64,000 bases of DNA, taken from contig NZ_CP110535.1 in the NCBI RefSeq assembly GCF_026104355.1, positions 4,154,001 through 4,218,000 of the forward strand, given 5' to 3'. The translations under genes and the position numbers were made by a program. This document shows positions 52,525-61,969 of this stretch, in pieces. Below the pieces are notes generated by a model. That model did no database searches. It saw only the letters and a program-made list of their open reading frames with translations, and was not told the DNA's origin. How positions within the stretch are numbered: the stretch's first letter is position 1; each line of letters opens with the position of its first letter. Source of the stretch: Halomonas sp. BDJS001. GTDB lineage: Bacteria > Pseudomonadota > Gammaproteobacteria > Pseudomonadales > Halomonadaceae.

Positions 52525-53919
52525 ATGGCTGAACAACAAACCGCGGCAGCCTCTGGCTCGCGTAAAAAGTGGTATCAGGCGGTTCCCGACCCCATGGTAC
52601 TAATCTTTATTATTCTGGTTGCTACCTATTTTCTGACCTTCATTATCCCCGCTGGTGAATTTGAACGAGTTACCCAAGATGGCCGAACGGTGGTGGTGCC
52701 GGGCTCTTTTGCCTACTTGGAAGACGTTGCCAACATCCCACTCTTCAATATTTTTGTGGCGATTCCTGAAGGGCTTATCTCCGCCTCGCAGTATCTATTT
52801 ATCGTCTTTATCGCCGGTGGTCTGTTTCATATTCTGCAAAAGACCGGCGCGTTAGAGAACGCGATCGGCGTAGCGGTTAATCGTGTTGGCGTTGAGCGGC
52901 GTAACGTGATTATCGTCGTCGGCACCTTTATCTACGGCTTTTTTGGTGTCGCCGTCGGGTTTGAAAACAACATTGCATTAGTCCCCATTGCGGTACTCAT
53001 CGCCAGCGCCATTGGCTGCTCCAGTTTGGTGGGTACCGCTATGGCCGTTGGTGGTATTGGGATCGGTTTTGCACTCTCGCCCATCAATCCCTATACCGTG
53101 GGGGTTGCTCAAGGGATCGCGGAACTGCCGACCTTCTCTGGCGCTTGGCTGCGTACGTTGCTGGTGCTTTCGTCACTGGCACTGCTCTCGCTGTATATCT
53201 GCAAACGCGTCGTCAAAATGGAGTTTGAAGAGCCGGATAATGCGGAAGCGTTGAGCAAACCGCTTAACGAATACCATCTTTCCAAACGCAACATTCTCAC
53301 CATGGTCGTCTTTGTGGGCGGCCTGGTCGCTATGCTCATTGGCGTGTTCACTCGCGGTTGGTATATCAATGAAATTGCGGGCACTTTCCTGCTCCTGGCA
53401 ATCATCATTGGCGCCTTAAACGGCCTATCGGCGAACGGTATTGTTAAACAGATGATGGAGGGTGCTGCCAGTGTAACCGCAGGCGCGCTGGTGATCGGGG
53501 TGGCGGCCTCAATTCAGGTCATCCTTGAGCAAGCAGTGATTATCGACACCATCGTTAACTCGCTGAGCGCCATGATCGACGGCATTCCGTCAATATTTTC
53601 CGCAATTATGGCCAGTGTGGTGCAGGGTATTATCAACCTCTTCATACCTTCCGGTTCCGGTCAGGCACTGGTGACAATGCCCATTCTAATTCCAGTGGCG
53701 GATCTTGTGGGTATGAGTCGCCAACTGATGATCACTGCATTCCAAGTCGGTGACGGCTTAACGAACCTGATTGTTCCCACATCTGGCGGCACACTCGCCA
53801 TGCTGGCACTGGGTCGCGTCTCATACGCCCAGTGGTTGAAGGCGATAATGCCCTTTATGGCGTTGGTGTATGTATTAGCCTGGGTAGGGTTGGTGATTGG
53901 CCATCTCGTGGGTTACTGA
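52525..53919 (+). CDS. YfcC-family transporter
   Basis: The 464-aa integral membrane protein has about 12 helices. The N-terminal VPDPMVLIFIILVATYFLT and PAGEFERV, then GFENNIALVPIAVLIA and the late SGSGQALVTMPILIPVADLVG are typical of the YfcC/C4-dicarboxylate anaerobic carrier group. I chose the ATG at 52525, with AAGGG seven bases upstream. Members are annotated as basic amino acid or dipeptide antiporters without firm proof. Here it presumably brings in the substrate of the surrounding hydrolases. Confidence 0.88.
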   Translation: MAEQQTAAASGSRKKWYQAVPDPMVLIFIILVATYFLTFIIPAGEFERVTQDGRTVVVPGSFAYLEDVANIPLFNIFVAIPEGLISASQYLFIVFIAGGLFHILQKTGALENAIGVAVNRVGVERRNVIIVVGTFIYGFFGVAVGFENNIALVPIAVLIASAIGCSSLVGTAMAVGGIGIGFALSPINPYTVGVAQGIAELPTFSGAWLRTLLVLSSLALLSLYICKRVVKMEFEEPDNAEALSKPLNEYHLSKRNILTMVVFVGGLVAMLIGVFTRGWYINEIAGTFLLLAIIIGALNGLSANGIVKQMMEGAASVTAGALVIGVAASIQVILEQAVIIDTIVNSLSAMIDGIPSIFSAIMASVVQGIINLFIPSGSGQALVTMPILIPVADLVGMSRQLMITAFQVGDGLTNLIVPTSGGTLAMLALGRVSYAQWLKAIMPFMALVYVLAWVGLVIGHLVGY

Positions 53920-53937
53920 ACAACATAGGAAACCGCG

Positions 53938-54639
53938 ATGACGCTTTCACTTGTTCATTGCAATCCTGACACGGGCACCGTCGCTACCATCACCGCTACA
54001 GGCGGAGTGGCGGTGGGAGGCTATGTACATCACTGTTGGCGAGGCATTGGGGCATGCGCCACTCAAGGGCGCTTTACCAACCCGTGGTACCCAGCTCGGA
54101 TATATGAAGCACTTGCCAAGGGCGCCCGCGCCCGGCAGGCGATTCGCGCCGCCGTTAGCGAGGATAGCGACTCAGGGTTCCGCCAATGTTTGGTGATAGA
54201 TTCTCAGGGCCGCACATCAGCACACTCAGGTGCAGAGAATGTGCCGGAAGTGGCTGAAACCTGCTTCCCTAGCGTCGCTGCCGCTGGGAATATGCTGCAG
54301 AGCACCGAGGTCGTGAGGATTTTTGCAGAGCAATTTTTACGCCTTAGCGCCACTAATAGCAGCGCTGCCATTCAGCGCGACGAGTCGCCCCGCTTCCCTA
54401 TTCATCACGACCAACATCTGCTTACGCATCTGATTGATGCTCTTGATGCTGCTCTATCAGCGGGTGGCGATAAACGCGGTGTACGCTCAGCCGCACTGCG
54501 TATCGAGTCGTTTCAGCAAGCCCCCATCGATTTGCGCGTCGACTGGTCGGAAGACGTCGTCGGCGCATTGCGGGCGTTAGTCGATGAGTTTATGGCCGAG
54601 AACTTTCAAGCCTTTTGGCGTCAACTGCCGCTGCGCTAA
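53938..54639 (+). CDS. DUF1028 family protein
   Basis: The 233-aa protein follows the DUF1028 pattern: an N-terminal TATGGVAVGGYV with GIGACATQGRFTNPWYP, the SGAENVPE region, then AAAGNMLQSTEVV and AGGDKRGVRSAALRIES. The family has an Ntn-hydrolase-like fold and no settled function, but often sits beside amidohydrolases. It begins 18 bp after yfcC and precedes the M20 hydrolase, so it likely belongs to the same pathway. Confidence 0.88.
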   Translation: MTLSLVHCNPDTGTVATITATGGVAVGGYVHHCWRGIGACATQGRFTNPWYPARIYEALAKGARARQAIRAAVSEDSDSGFRQCLVIDSQGRTSAHSGAENVPEVAETCFPSVAAAGNMLQSTEVVRIFAEQFLRLSATNSSAAIQRDESPRFPIHHDQHLLTHLIDALDAALSAGGDKRGVRSAALRIESFQQAPIDLRVDWSEDVVGALRALVDEFMAENFQAFWRQLPLR

Positions 54640-54691
54640 AAGCATTTCTACTCTTTTGCTGGCCCCTCTGCCAGCACCTATTGGAGAGTTT

Positions 54692-55951
54692 ATGACCAAC
54701 ACGGTTGCTCACACTGGTTTTAACCAAGGCGAGCTGGGGAGGGCATTAATTGCCCGCCTGGACGAAGCTGCCCAATACTCTGAGCCAGGCCCCGGCGTCA
54801 CGCGACTGTTCTGCTCCCAGGCGCATCGTCAGGTACTGCCGTTAATCAGCCGCTGGATGGAACACGCTGGGCTTACTCCCCAACTGGATGCCGCTGGCAA
54901 TCTTGTGGGTCGCTGCCCCAAAGCTCAAGCGGGTGAGAAAACCTTCATTATGGGATCTCATCAAGATTCAGTAATAGAAGGGGGCAAATACGATGGCATG
55001 CTAGGCGTGGCCCTACCGCTATTGGCCTTGGAGGCGCTTAAACGCGAAGGTGTGACGCTGCCATTTGGGATAGAAGTGGTCGCGTTTGGCGACGAAGAGG
55101 GCGTTCGCTTCCCTACCACGCTGGTCGGCAGTAAAGCTCTGGCTGGGAGCGTGACACCTGACCAACTGGAAGCCCAGGATGCCGAGGGAATCTCTCTGCG
55201 AGAGGCATTAATAGCCTTCGGTTGCACACCTGAGGATATCCCCGCTACCGCCCGCGACCCTGCCAACACCTTGGGATTTTTAGAAGTACATATTGAACAA
55301 GGGCCAATCCTGGAACAGCGGGATCATGCGGTGGGCATTGTCACGGCGCTAACGGGTATTGAACGCCACCAAGTCACGCTAAGCGGCAAGGCCGGACACG
55401 CAGGCACTACACCGATGGGCATACGTCATGACGCGCTAGTCGGCGCGGCGGAAATGGTGCTTGCCATCGATAGCGTACTGCAGAATACCGATGAGTTGGT
55501 CGGCGTGGTGGGCAGGCTCGATGTCCATCCCAATGCGGTCAACGTTATACCTGCTCAGGTAACGTTCACGATAGAGCTGCGCTCACCCAAAGCGACCATT
55601 CGCCAGCAAGGGCGAGACGTCGTAACAGCCGCCTTAACGGAAGTCGCCACTCGCCGCGGATTAACCATTAATATTGAAAACACTTACAGCGCCGATGCGG
55701 TGGCCTGTGCCGACTGGATGATGACCGCCCTCGAACAGGCGTGCACCCAGGTTGGCCAACCGGCAGAGCAAATGTTTAGCGGCGCTGGGCATGATGGCTT
55801 AGCGATGCAGGCATTAACCGATATCGGCATGCTGTTTGTACGCTGTAAAGATGGGCTTAGCCACCACCCAGACGAAGCTATTACCGCCGAAGACGGCGAA
55901 GTCGCGACGCGAGTGATCATGGCATTTTTACAGCAGCTGCCACGTCCATAG
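54692..55951 (+). CDS. M20-family Zn-dependent amidohydrolase (carbamoylase/allantoate amidohydrolase type)
   Basis: The 419-aa protein has metal-site segments GSHQDSVIEGGKYDG, FGDEEGVRF, HIEQGPILE and the final GAGHDGLAM with GLSHHPDE. It has Gln in GSHQD where the other M20 enzyme of the window has Leu, so the two are different subtypes. GGAG is five bases before the chosen ATG at 54692; the longer frame overlaps DUF1028. It should hydrolyse an N-carbamoyl or amide bond, yielding ammonia and an amino acid. The pathway substrate is not known. Confidence 0.87.
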   Translation: MTNTVAHTGFNQGELGRALIARLDEAAQYSEPGPGVTRLFCSQAHRQVLPLISRWMEHAGLTPQLDAAGNLVGRCPKAQAGEKTFIMGSHQDSVIEGGKYDGMLGVALPLLALEALKREGVTLPFGIEVVAFGDEEGVRFPTTLVGSKALAGSVTPDQLEAQDAEGISLREALIAFGCTPEDIPATARDPANTLGFLEVHIEQGPILEQRDHAVGIVTALTGIERHQVTLSGKAGHAGTTPMGIRHDALVGAAEMVLAIDSVLQNTDELVGVVGRLDVHPNAVNVIPAQVTFTIELRSPKATIRQQGRDVVTAALTEVATRRGLTINIENTYSADAVACADWMMTALEQACTQVGQPAEQMFSGAGHDGLAMQALTDIGMLFVRCKDGLSHHPDEAITAEDGEVATRVIMAFLQQLPRP

Positions 55952-55971
55952 CGTTTTCCGCCCTCAGCCCG

Positions 55972-56727
55972 TTACGCTAGTGGCTCAGGTAAAAAGCCTC
56001 GGCGTACCTGAGCCTCCTGCTGATTCATCACTTGTTGGGCATCGAGCATATGCTCGCGCATGATGTTATAGGCACTTTCGGCATCGCCAAGCTCAATGGC
56101 ATCCAAAATTTCTGCATGATAACGACAGCCAGTCTGTCCTAAATCGTGGGTAACTGGCTCATAGAGACGGTGATAAATCGTCAGATCTGAGAGCACCTGG
56201 ATGGTGAAGCGGATAATAAATGTCAGCAGTTGATTGCCACCGGCCAGTTCAGCGAGCATTAGGTGGAAATGCAGCGAATCAAGGTGTTGCTGACGCTCAG
56301 TCTCACTATCGTCCGCAGGGTCTGCGTAACTATGCAGGCTTTCACGTAAACGCACCATATCACTGGCAGCCACTTTACCGGCTAACGAAGCGGCCAATTC
56401 AGGCTCTAACGCCAAGCGTATCTGGTAGATATCCTTGATTGATATCTCTTTGAAAAACAGGTAATTGCTTAGTAGCGATACCGCTTTGGCCTCACTCATC
56501 TCACGAACGAATGCGCCGCCTCCGGGCCCTGTGCGGGTTTCGACCAACCCCTGGGCTTCCAGTACTCGGGTACTCTCGCGCACTGTCCCTTTCGACACCT
56601 GCAGGGTCTCCATCAGCTCCGACTCGCTAGGTAGCCGGTCACCCGGCTTTAGGTGCCTGTCCACGATCCAGCATTTAATGGTTTCCGCCACCTGATAAGG
56701 GCGGCGCTGAGGGGCGTTTTTTAACAT
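55972..56727 (-). CDS. GntR-family regulator (FCD subfamily)
   Basis: The 251-aa protein has a GntR winged helix (SELMETLQVSKGTVRESTRVLE) and an FCD domain (HLDSLHFHLMLAELAGG; YHAEILDAI). I chose the ATG at 56727; an upstream GTG adds a hydrophobic stretch with no ribosome site. It faces the M20 gene with a 20-bp gap, so it is the likely regulator of the 50650-55951 cluster although it is transcribed toward it. Confidence 0.85.
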   Translation of the reverse strand: MLKNAPQRRPYQVAETIKCWIVDRHLKPGDRLPSESELMETLQVSKGTVRESTRVLEAQGLVETRTGPGGGAFVREMSEAKAVSLLSNYLFFKEISIKDIYQIRLALEPELAASLAGKVAASDMVRLRESLHSYADPADDSETERQQHLDSLHFHLMLAELAGGNQLLTFIIRFTIQVLSDLTIYHRLYEPVTHDLGQTGCRYHAEILDAIELGDAESAYNIMREHMLDAQQVMNQQEAQVRRGFLPEPLA

Positions 56728-56909
56728 GCTATCAACAACATCCTGGGTAATAAGCAGCAAGAGTACCAGAGAGATCGCGAGTTTGAATGCCACATAAAAG
56801 GTTATCTAGCGCATAAATGCGTTTAAAAATATCTGGCTGGCACTAACTAGTAAACTGGTCTATTCTGGTGCGTACTATTTCATCAAAGCATTCAAAAGGA
56901 GCTTAATTG

Positions 56910-58028
56910 ATGGCTTTCGAAACACTATTTACTCCCCTCCAACTGGGCAGCCTATCAATCCCTAACCGCGTCATTATGGCGCCGCTGACCCGTTCGCGTA
57001 CGCCAGATAGTGTGCCGGGCAAGATGCAGGAAGCTTACTACGGCCAGCGCGCAGGAGCGGGGCTAATCATTAGCGAAGCCACCAATATCTCCCCCACCGC
57101 CCGTGGCTATGTGTATACACCCGGTATTTGGACGGATGCGCAGGAAGCTGGCTGGAAAGGCGTCGTTAACGCGGTACACGCAAAGGGTGGCCGTATTGCC
57201 TTGCAACTGTGGCACGTTGGGCGTGTTTCCCACGAAATGGTTCAACCTGATGGCCAACAGCCCGTTGCGCCGAGTGCGCTGAAAGGCGAAGGCGCCCAGT
57301 GTTTCGTCGAGTTTGAAGACGGCACCGCAGGTCAGCACCCTACCAGCACGCCACGTGCACTGGAAACTGACGAGATCCCCGGCATTGTCGAAGATTACCG
57401 GCAGGCGGCCATTCGCGCCAAGCGCGCTGGTTTCGATATGGTCGAAGTCCACGCGGCGAACGCTTACCTGCTTAACCAGTTCCTGGCGACTGGCACCAAT
57501 AAGCGTACCGACCAGTACGGCGGTTCGCTGGAAAACCGTGCTCGCTTCCCGCTGGAAGTCGTCGACGCCGTGATTGACGTCTATGGCGCTGACCGGGTTG
57601 GCATCCGCATGACACCGTTCATCGAGCTGTTCGGTTTGACCGACGACGAGCCGGAAGCCATGGCGTTCTACATGGCCGAGCAGCTTTCAAAGCGTGGTTT
57701 GGCCTATCTGCACCTGAACGAACCCAACTGGGCCGGTGGCGATATCACCTTCCCTGACGGTTTCCGTGAGCAGATGCGTGAGCGCTTCAGCGGCAGCCTG
57801 ATCTACTGCGGGAACTACGATGCCACGCTTGCACAAGCGCGTATCGGTGATAACACTGCCGACGCCGTTGCTTTTGGCCGTCCGTATATCGCTAACCCTG
57901 ATTTACCCGAGCGCTTCCGTGTGAACGCCCCGCTCACCGAGCCCAACCACGAAACCTTCTACGGCGGCGACGAGAAAGGCTACACCGATTATCCGTTTAT
58001 GGATAATGGCTATGACCGTATGAGTTAA
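56910..58028 (+). CDS. nemA: N-ethylmaleimide reductase-type Old Yellow Enzyme
   Basis: This 372-aa FMN-dependent TIM barrel has FTPLQLGSLSIPNRVIMAPLTR at the N-terminus (shown in pieces FTPLQLGS and NRVIMAPLTR), the substrate His-Asn pair in HAANAYL, and KRTDQYGGSLENR. It reduces activated alkenes and nitro compounds with NADPH. AGGAG lies eight bases before the ATG at 56910. The promoter region contains a CTGGTCTA motif near 56850 that resembles half a NemR site, and no nemR gene is in the window. Confidence 0.93.
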   Translation: MAFETLFTPLQLGSLSIPNRVIMAPLTRSRTPDSVPGKMQEAYYGQRAGAGLIISEATNISPTARGYVYTPGIWTDAQEAGWKGVVNAVHAKGGRIALQLWHVGRVSHEMVQPDGQQPVAPSALKGEGAQCFVEFEDGTAGQHPTSTPRALETDEIPGIVEDYRQAAIRAKRAGFDMVEVHAANAYLLNQFLATGTNKRTDQYGGSLENRARFPLEVVDAVIDVYGADRVGIRMTPFIELFGLTDDEPEAMAFYMAEQLSKRGLAYLHLNEPNWAGGDITFPDGFREQMRERFSGSLIYCGNYDATLAQARIGDNTADAVAFGRPYIANPDLPERFRVNAPLTEPNHETFYGGDEKGYTDYPFMDNGYDRMS

Positions 58029-58069
58029 ACAGCACACTATTATTGCTGCGACTCCCTTACGTTGGAAAA

Positions 58070-58094
58070 GCATCACTTAAGTGATGCTTTTTTT
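58070..58094 (+). terminator. Terminator after nemA
   Basis: A perfect 18-base palindrome, GCATCACTT/AAGTGATGC, is followed by seven T, 41 bases after the nemA stop. The strong T-run gives a clear rho-independent terminator. Confidence 0.9.
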
Positions 58095-58159
58095 ATATCT
58101 GCTTATAGTAAAAATGCTGCTAGGCTATTGATTCTTTCGTTTGAACACACAGGTGATGA

Positions 58160-58627
58160 ATGCTTGGTTCGCTGTTAGCGCTGCTGGTGTCTCTACTGCT
58201 AGTCGGCGCTGCCGCCATGACCGGTGCGCGCTTTCGACCTGATGGTTGGTACCGCGAACTCAGTAAGCCAAGTTGGACACCACCGAATATCGCTTTTCCT
58301 ATCGCTTGGGGCATACTGTATCTATTGATGGCTATCGCCGCATGGCGTATCTATATGGCGGATGACTCAGCATGGCGCTCGGCAAGCTTAGTGGCTTACG
58401 CACTGCAGCTTACAGTTAATGCCATGTGGTCATGGCTGTTCTTTGGGCGCAAGCAAATTGTCGCAGCGCTGGTAGATATCATGGCGTTACTGGTATTAAT
58501 TACGATTGTCATCGCACTGTTTTTCCAGGTAAACACCCTAGCCGCGTGGCTTATGGTGCCCTACTGGCTCTGGGTAGCACTTGCGCTAGCCCTCAACGCC
58601 ACTATTTTGCGGCTAAATAAAGCCTGA
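58160..58627 (+). CDS. tspO: TspO/MBR family tryptophan-rich sensory protein
   Basis: The 155-aa protein has five hydrophobic helices and the family motif LSKPSWTPPN (residues about 34-43), with the aromatic AMWSWLFFGRKQ helix and WLMVPYWLWVALALALN at the end. TspO binds porphyrins in the outer or inner membrane and modulates tetrapyrrole and oxygen/light responses. It is a single gene, with AGGTGA before the ATG. Confidence 0.92.
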   Translation: MLGSLLALLVSLLLVGAAAMTGARFRPDGWYRELSKPSWTPPNIAFPIAWGILYLLMAIAAWRIYMADDSAWRSASLVAYALQLTVNAMWSWLFFGRKQIVAALVDIMALLVLITIVIALFFQVNTLAAWLMVPYWLWVALALALNATILRLNKA

Positions 58628-58658
58628 GCGCTGATTAAAAACAAAGGGTTCTGAGAGT

Positions 58659-59258
58659 ATGGATCGCACCACCACTATAATAGTACTCGCCTTCATATCG
58701 CTGGTATTGGGCGCAATGGCAACGGCGATATTTATTTATGTCATTGTGCCCTGGCGGCGCCGACGGCGCGCAGCGAAAGAAAGAGCCGCTAACCCAGCAC
58801 CGACTCAAGCGAATAGCCCTCCAGAACAGCCCGAGCCATACACCTCGGCCAAGCGCACGAGCAGTGTGAAACAGCACTCACTCTTTATTATTTTTGATCA
58901 GCCCAGTGAGCGTTCTGATAAGCAACTCAGCGAGTGGTTACGTGAGAAAGACGCTCATTATGAACCGCTCAAAAAAGTCTTCTTAATCAACGGGCAGCAG
59001 CCCGCTAACCCCATTACTATTGCCAATGCCTTTTTACCGGGCGAGCTGCCGGATCTCTTCAGAGATGAGCGCGGCAGCGAAATGATCAAAGGGATCAGCC
59101 TCATCGTCAAGCCTCCTTTACGTAAACGCCGAAACCAGCAAATGGTTGTTTTTGTTGAACTCGCCAAGGAAGCGGCGGCGCTATTCAATGCCAATGTACT
59201 GGATACCGAGCATAAAGCGGCAACCGAAGAAACCTACGCCCAGATCATTGGTGAGTAG
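58659..59258 (+). CDS. Membrane-anchored protein with a ZipA-like C-terminal domain
   Basis: The 199-aa protein has one N-terminal transmembrane helix (about residues 6-30), a basic stretch (WRRRRRAAKERA), a Pro/Ser/Gln linker, and a C-terminal domain of about 130 aa. That domain parallels the FtsZ-binding domain of ZipA: TIANAFLPGELPD, GISLIVKPP, and a final AALFNANVLDTEH-helix ending in YAQIIG. The true zipA is usually near ligA, so this would be a paralogue. It lies 31 bp after tspO on the same strand. The resemblance is by eye and function is unproven. Confidence 0.65.
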   Translation: MDRTTTIIVLAFISLVLGAMATAIFIYVIVPWRRRRRAAKERAANPAPTQANSPPEQPEPYTSAKRTSSVKQHSLFIIFDQPSERSDKQLSEWLREKDAHYEPLKKVFLINGQQPANPITIANAFLPGELPDLFRDERGSEMIKGISLIVKPPLRKRRNQQMVVFVELAKEAAALFNANVLDTEHKAATEETYAQIIGE

Positions 59259-59287
59259 CCTTAGCGGTACTTCTTGTACCTATAGAC

Positions 59288-60876
59288 TTACACCACCCCC
59301 TGGCTACGCAGGTAGTCGTCGTAGCTGCCGCTAAAATCGACAATGCCATCGGGCTGCATATCAATAATGCGCGTGGCTAGCGATGACACAAACTCGCGGT
59401 CGTGGCTCACAAACAGCAGCGTGCCGGGGTAGTTCTCCAGGGCCAGATTCAGCGCCTCGATAGATTCCATATCCAGGTGGTTGGTCGGCTCATCCATCAG
59501 CATTACGTTGGGCTGAGTGAGGATTAACTTACCGAACAGCATGCGCCCCTGCTCGCCACCGGAAATGACCTTCACCGATTTGCCAATATCGTCGCTGGAG
59601 AACAGCATCCGCCCCAGGGCACCGCGAACTACTTGCTCGCCCCCCTGCGTCCATGCCGACATCCACTCAAACAGTGTGGCATCGACGGCAAAATCATCGC
59701 TGTGATCTTGAGCAAAAACACCCACCTCGGCGGCTTCGGTCCACTTCACTTCGCCAGCATCCGGGTGCAGCTCGCCCGCCAGGGTTTTCAGCAACGTGGT
59801 TTTACCAATGCCGTTGGGGCCGATAATGGCAATCCGCTCGCCGGCTTCTACGGTCATGGAGAGGCGCTCGAACAGCGGCTTGTCGCCCTCATAGCTCTTG
59901 GTAATGCCATCCACGTTAACGGCGTTGCGGTGGATTTTCTTGGCTTGATCAAAACGGATAAAAGGGCTTACCCGACTGGAAGGCTTGATGTCTTCCAGCT
60001 TGATTTTATCGATTTGACGCGCCCGAGACGTGGCCTGCTTGGCCTTCGAGGCGTTGGCAGAAAAGCGGCTTACGAACTGCTGCAGCTCGGCAATCTGGGC
60101 CTTTTTCTTGGCGTTGTCCGAGTGCTGGCGCTCACGAACCGCAGTGGCGGCGGTCATGTAATCATCGTAGTTACCCGGGAACAGGGTAATTTCACCGTAA
60201 TCCAGATCCGCCATATAGGTGCAGACGCTGTTCAGGAAGTGGCGGTCGTGGGAGATGATGATCATGGTGCTGCTGCGCGCTTTAAGAATATCTTCCAGCC
60301 AGCGGATAGTATTGATATCCAGGTGGTTGGTGGGCTCATCAAGCAGCAGTACATCCGGGTCGGAGAACAGTGCCTGAGCGAGCAGCACGCGCAGTTTCCA
60401 GCCGGGTGACACTTCGCTCATTGGGCCGGTGTGTTGATCAATGGGAATCCCCAGGCCCAGCAATAATTCACCGCGCGGGACTCAGCGGTGTAGCCATCCA
60501 GCTCTGCAAAGCGGACTTCAAGATCGGCGACGGCCATGCCATCCTCTTCGCTCATCTCGGCCAGGGAGTAAATGCGTTCGCGCTCGGCAGCCACCGACCA
60601 CAGCTCTACATTGCCCATGATCACGGTATCGATAACACGCTCGTTTTCAAACGCAAACTGATCCTGACGTAGCTTACCCAGCCGGGTACTGCTATCCAGC
60701 ATCACCTGACCGGAAGAGGGCTCCAGATCGCCACCAAGAATTTTCATAAAGGTGGATTTGCCGCAGCCGTTCGCACCGATCAGGCCGTAGCGGTTGCCGT
60801 TATTGAATTTAACGGAGACATTTTCAAACAGGGGCTTGGCCCCAAACTGCATGGTGATATTGGCGGTTGCGATCAC
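59288..60876 (-). pseudogene. ybiT: ABC-F ATPase of the YbiT type, one-base frameshift
   Basis: Two adjoining reading frames together cover a YbiT-like protein. The N-terminal frame (GTG start at 60876) holds the first Walker A (GANGCGKST) and ends after ESRA at about 60472. The other frame continues with [16 protein letters not shown] and contains the first ABC signature and Walker B region, the linker and the whole second ATPase ([28 protein letters not shown]). One extra base at about 60472-60474 would restore some 529 aa, the E. coli length. ABC-F proteins act on ribosomes. Either a true frameshift or a sequence error. Confidence 0.88.
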
Positions 60877-60987
60877 AAAAAAAGAGCCCCGGTTAGCATA
60901 TCTGTAACGACAGCTTTACAGTAAATAGAAAGGCTCGCGATTCTACGCGCTATTGAACGGGTATTCACCCATCAGACTTTAGTCACA

Positions 60988-61842
60988 TCAACTGATTGCC
61001 GGGATATCGAGTAGAAAGCGTTCATCATCAATCGCTTGGCGAAATCGCGAGTGTAAAATATCGACGACGCCTTGGTGCTCCCCCACCAGTTGGGTCGTGG
61101 TAACGGAAAGCCCTGGATGCTGTTTTTCAGCGGCGGCGCATATTTCCGCAATATCGCCGCCCTCCCCGGCGTGGCGCCCCGGCGAAAGAAACAGCATCGC
61201 CAAGATAACCGGGCCTGTCTTGAACTCCGGCAGCGCCAGCAAGTTTTCCAGCAGTGGCTCGTTAAAGCGGTACTCATCGCCCTCGCGGCGCTCCATGGAG
61301 GCAGCGGCAACACAGGCTACGTCATCGGCCAATAGCACACTAAGCTGTCCCGCCAGGCGGTTGCGCACGGCGGTGACTTCGGGAATCGGGCTACCGTGAT
61401 CCACCAGCGCCACGTGGGGTTTAGCGCCTGGCCGAAGCTTGTCGCGCACATTATCGGCCAGCAGATGGGCTAAGCGCAGGTCGTTATCACCGAACTCATC
61501 CACCAAGGGCTGGGCTACACGCACTTTAACTTGGGGAAAACGCTCTTGCAGCGTGGCCATACGTTCAGGCAGGTAACCCGTGAGCGCTTTGCTGGGGCCG
61601 AAAAAGAACGGCAGCACAATAATCTCCGTTGCTCCCTGCTCGGCACTGCGTTCAGCGGCGGGACCAAGGGTAGTGGCGGGAATGCCACCTACCTCTTCTG
61701 CTGGGATCTTGTTGGAGTGCAGCAGTGAAGCCGCCTGTACGGTTTCGCCTAACAACTCGCTGAGTGAAGCCGCCACGTGGCGTAAATTCAGCGTTGCCTG
61801 CGCTCGTAGCGAGCCGTTATCCACTAGAAAAATCGCGCGCAT
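60988..61842 (-). CDS. CbiX/sirohydrochlorin chelatase-like protein, two-domain
   Basis: The 284-aa protein consists of two chelatase-like halves, each with a hydrophobic strand start and an FF-GPSKAL or LSPGRHAGEGGD loop. The first starts MRAIFLVDNGS, the second at about residue 145 with HVALVDHGSPIP, containing the conserved His of CbiX in the second half only. GAGG lies five bases before the ATG at 61842. It may insert cobalt or iron into a tetrapyrrole, but loss of the first His suggests a divergent role. Confidence 0.75.
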   Translation of the reverse strand: MRAIFLVDNGSLRAQATLNLRHVAASLSELLGETVQAASLLHSNKIPAEEVGGIPATTLGPAAERSAEQGATEIIVLPFFFGPSKALTGYLPERMATLQERFPQVKVRVAQPLVDEFGDNDLRLAHLLADNVRDKLRPGAKPHVALVDHGSPIPEVTAVRNRLAGQLSVLLADDVACVAAASMERREGDEYRFNEPLLENLLALPEFKTGPVILAMLFLSPGRHAGEGGDIAEICAAAEKQHPGLSVTTTQLVGEHQGVVDILHSRFRQAIDDERFLLDIPAIS

Positions 61843-61969
61843 GCTTGCCTCTACTAATTGGGTTGAGTGAGCTGTCGGGTCAGTAATCACCAGTGGCATG
61901 GTAAGATGGCTGCTTTACAACGGGTGTAGCCCACGATGCTATTTGATGACGATATGTTGCTTGATAACC

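Noticed and set aside
59633-60409. 258-codon open frame on the plus strand opposite ybiT
   Set aside because: It lies wholly within the ATPase gene, has a low-complexity composition and matches no family I know.
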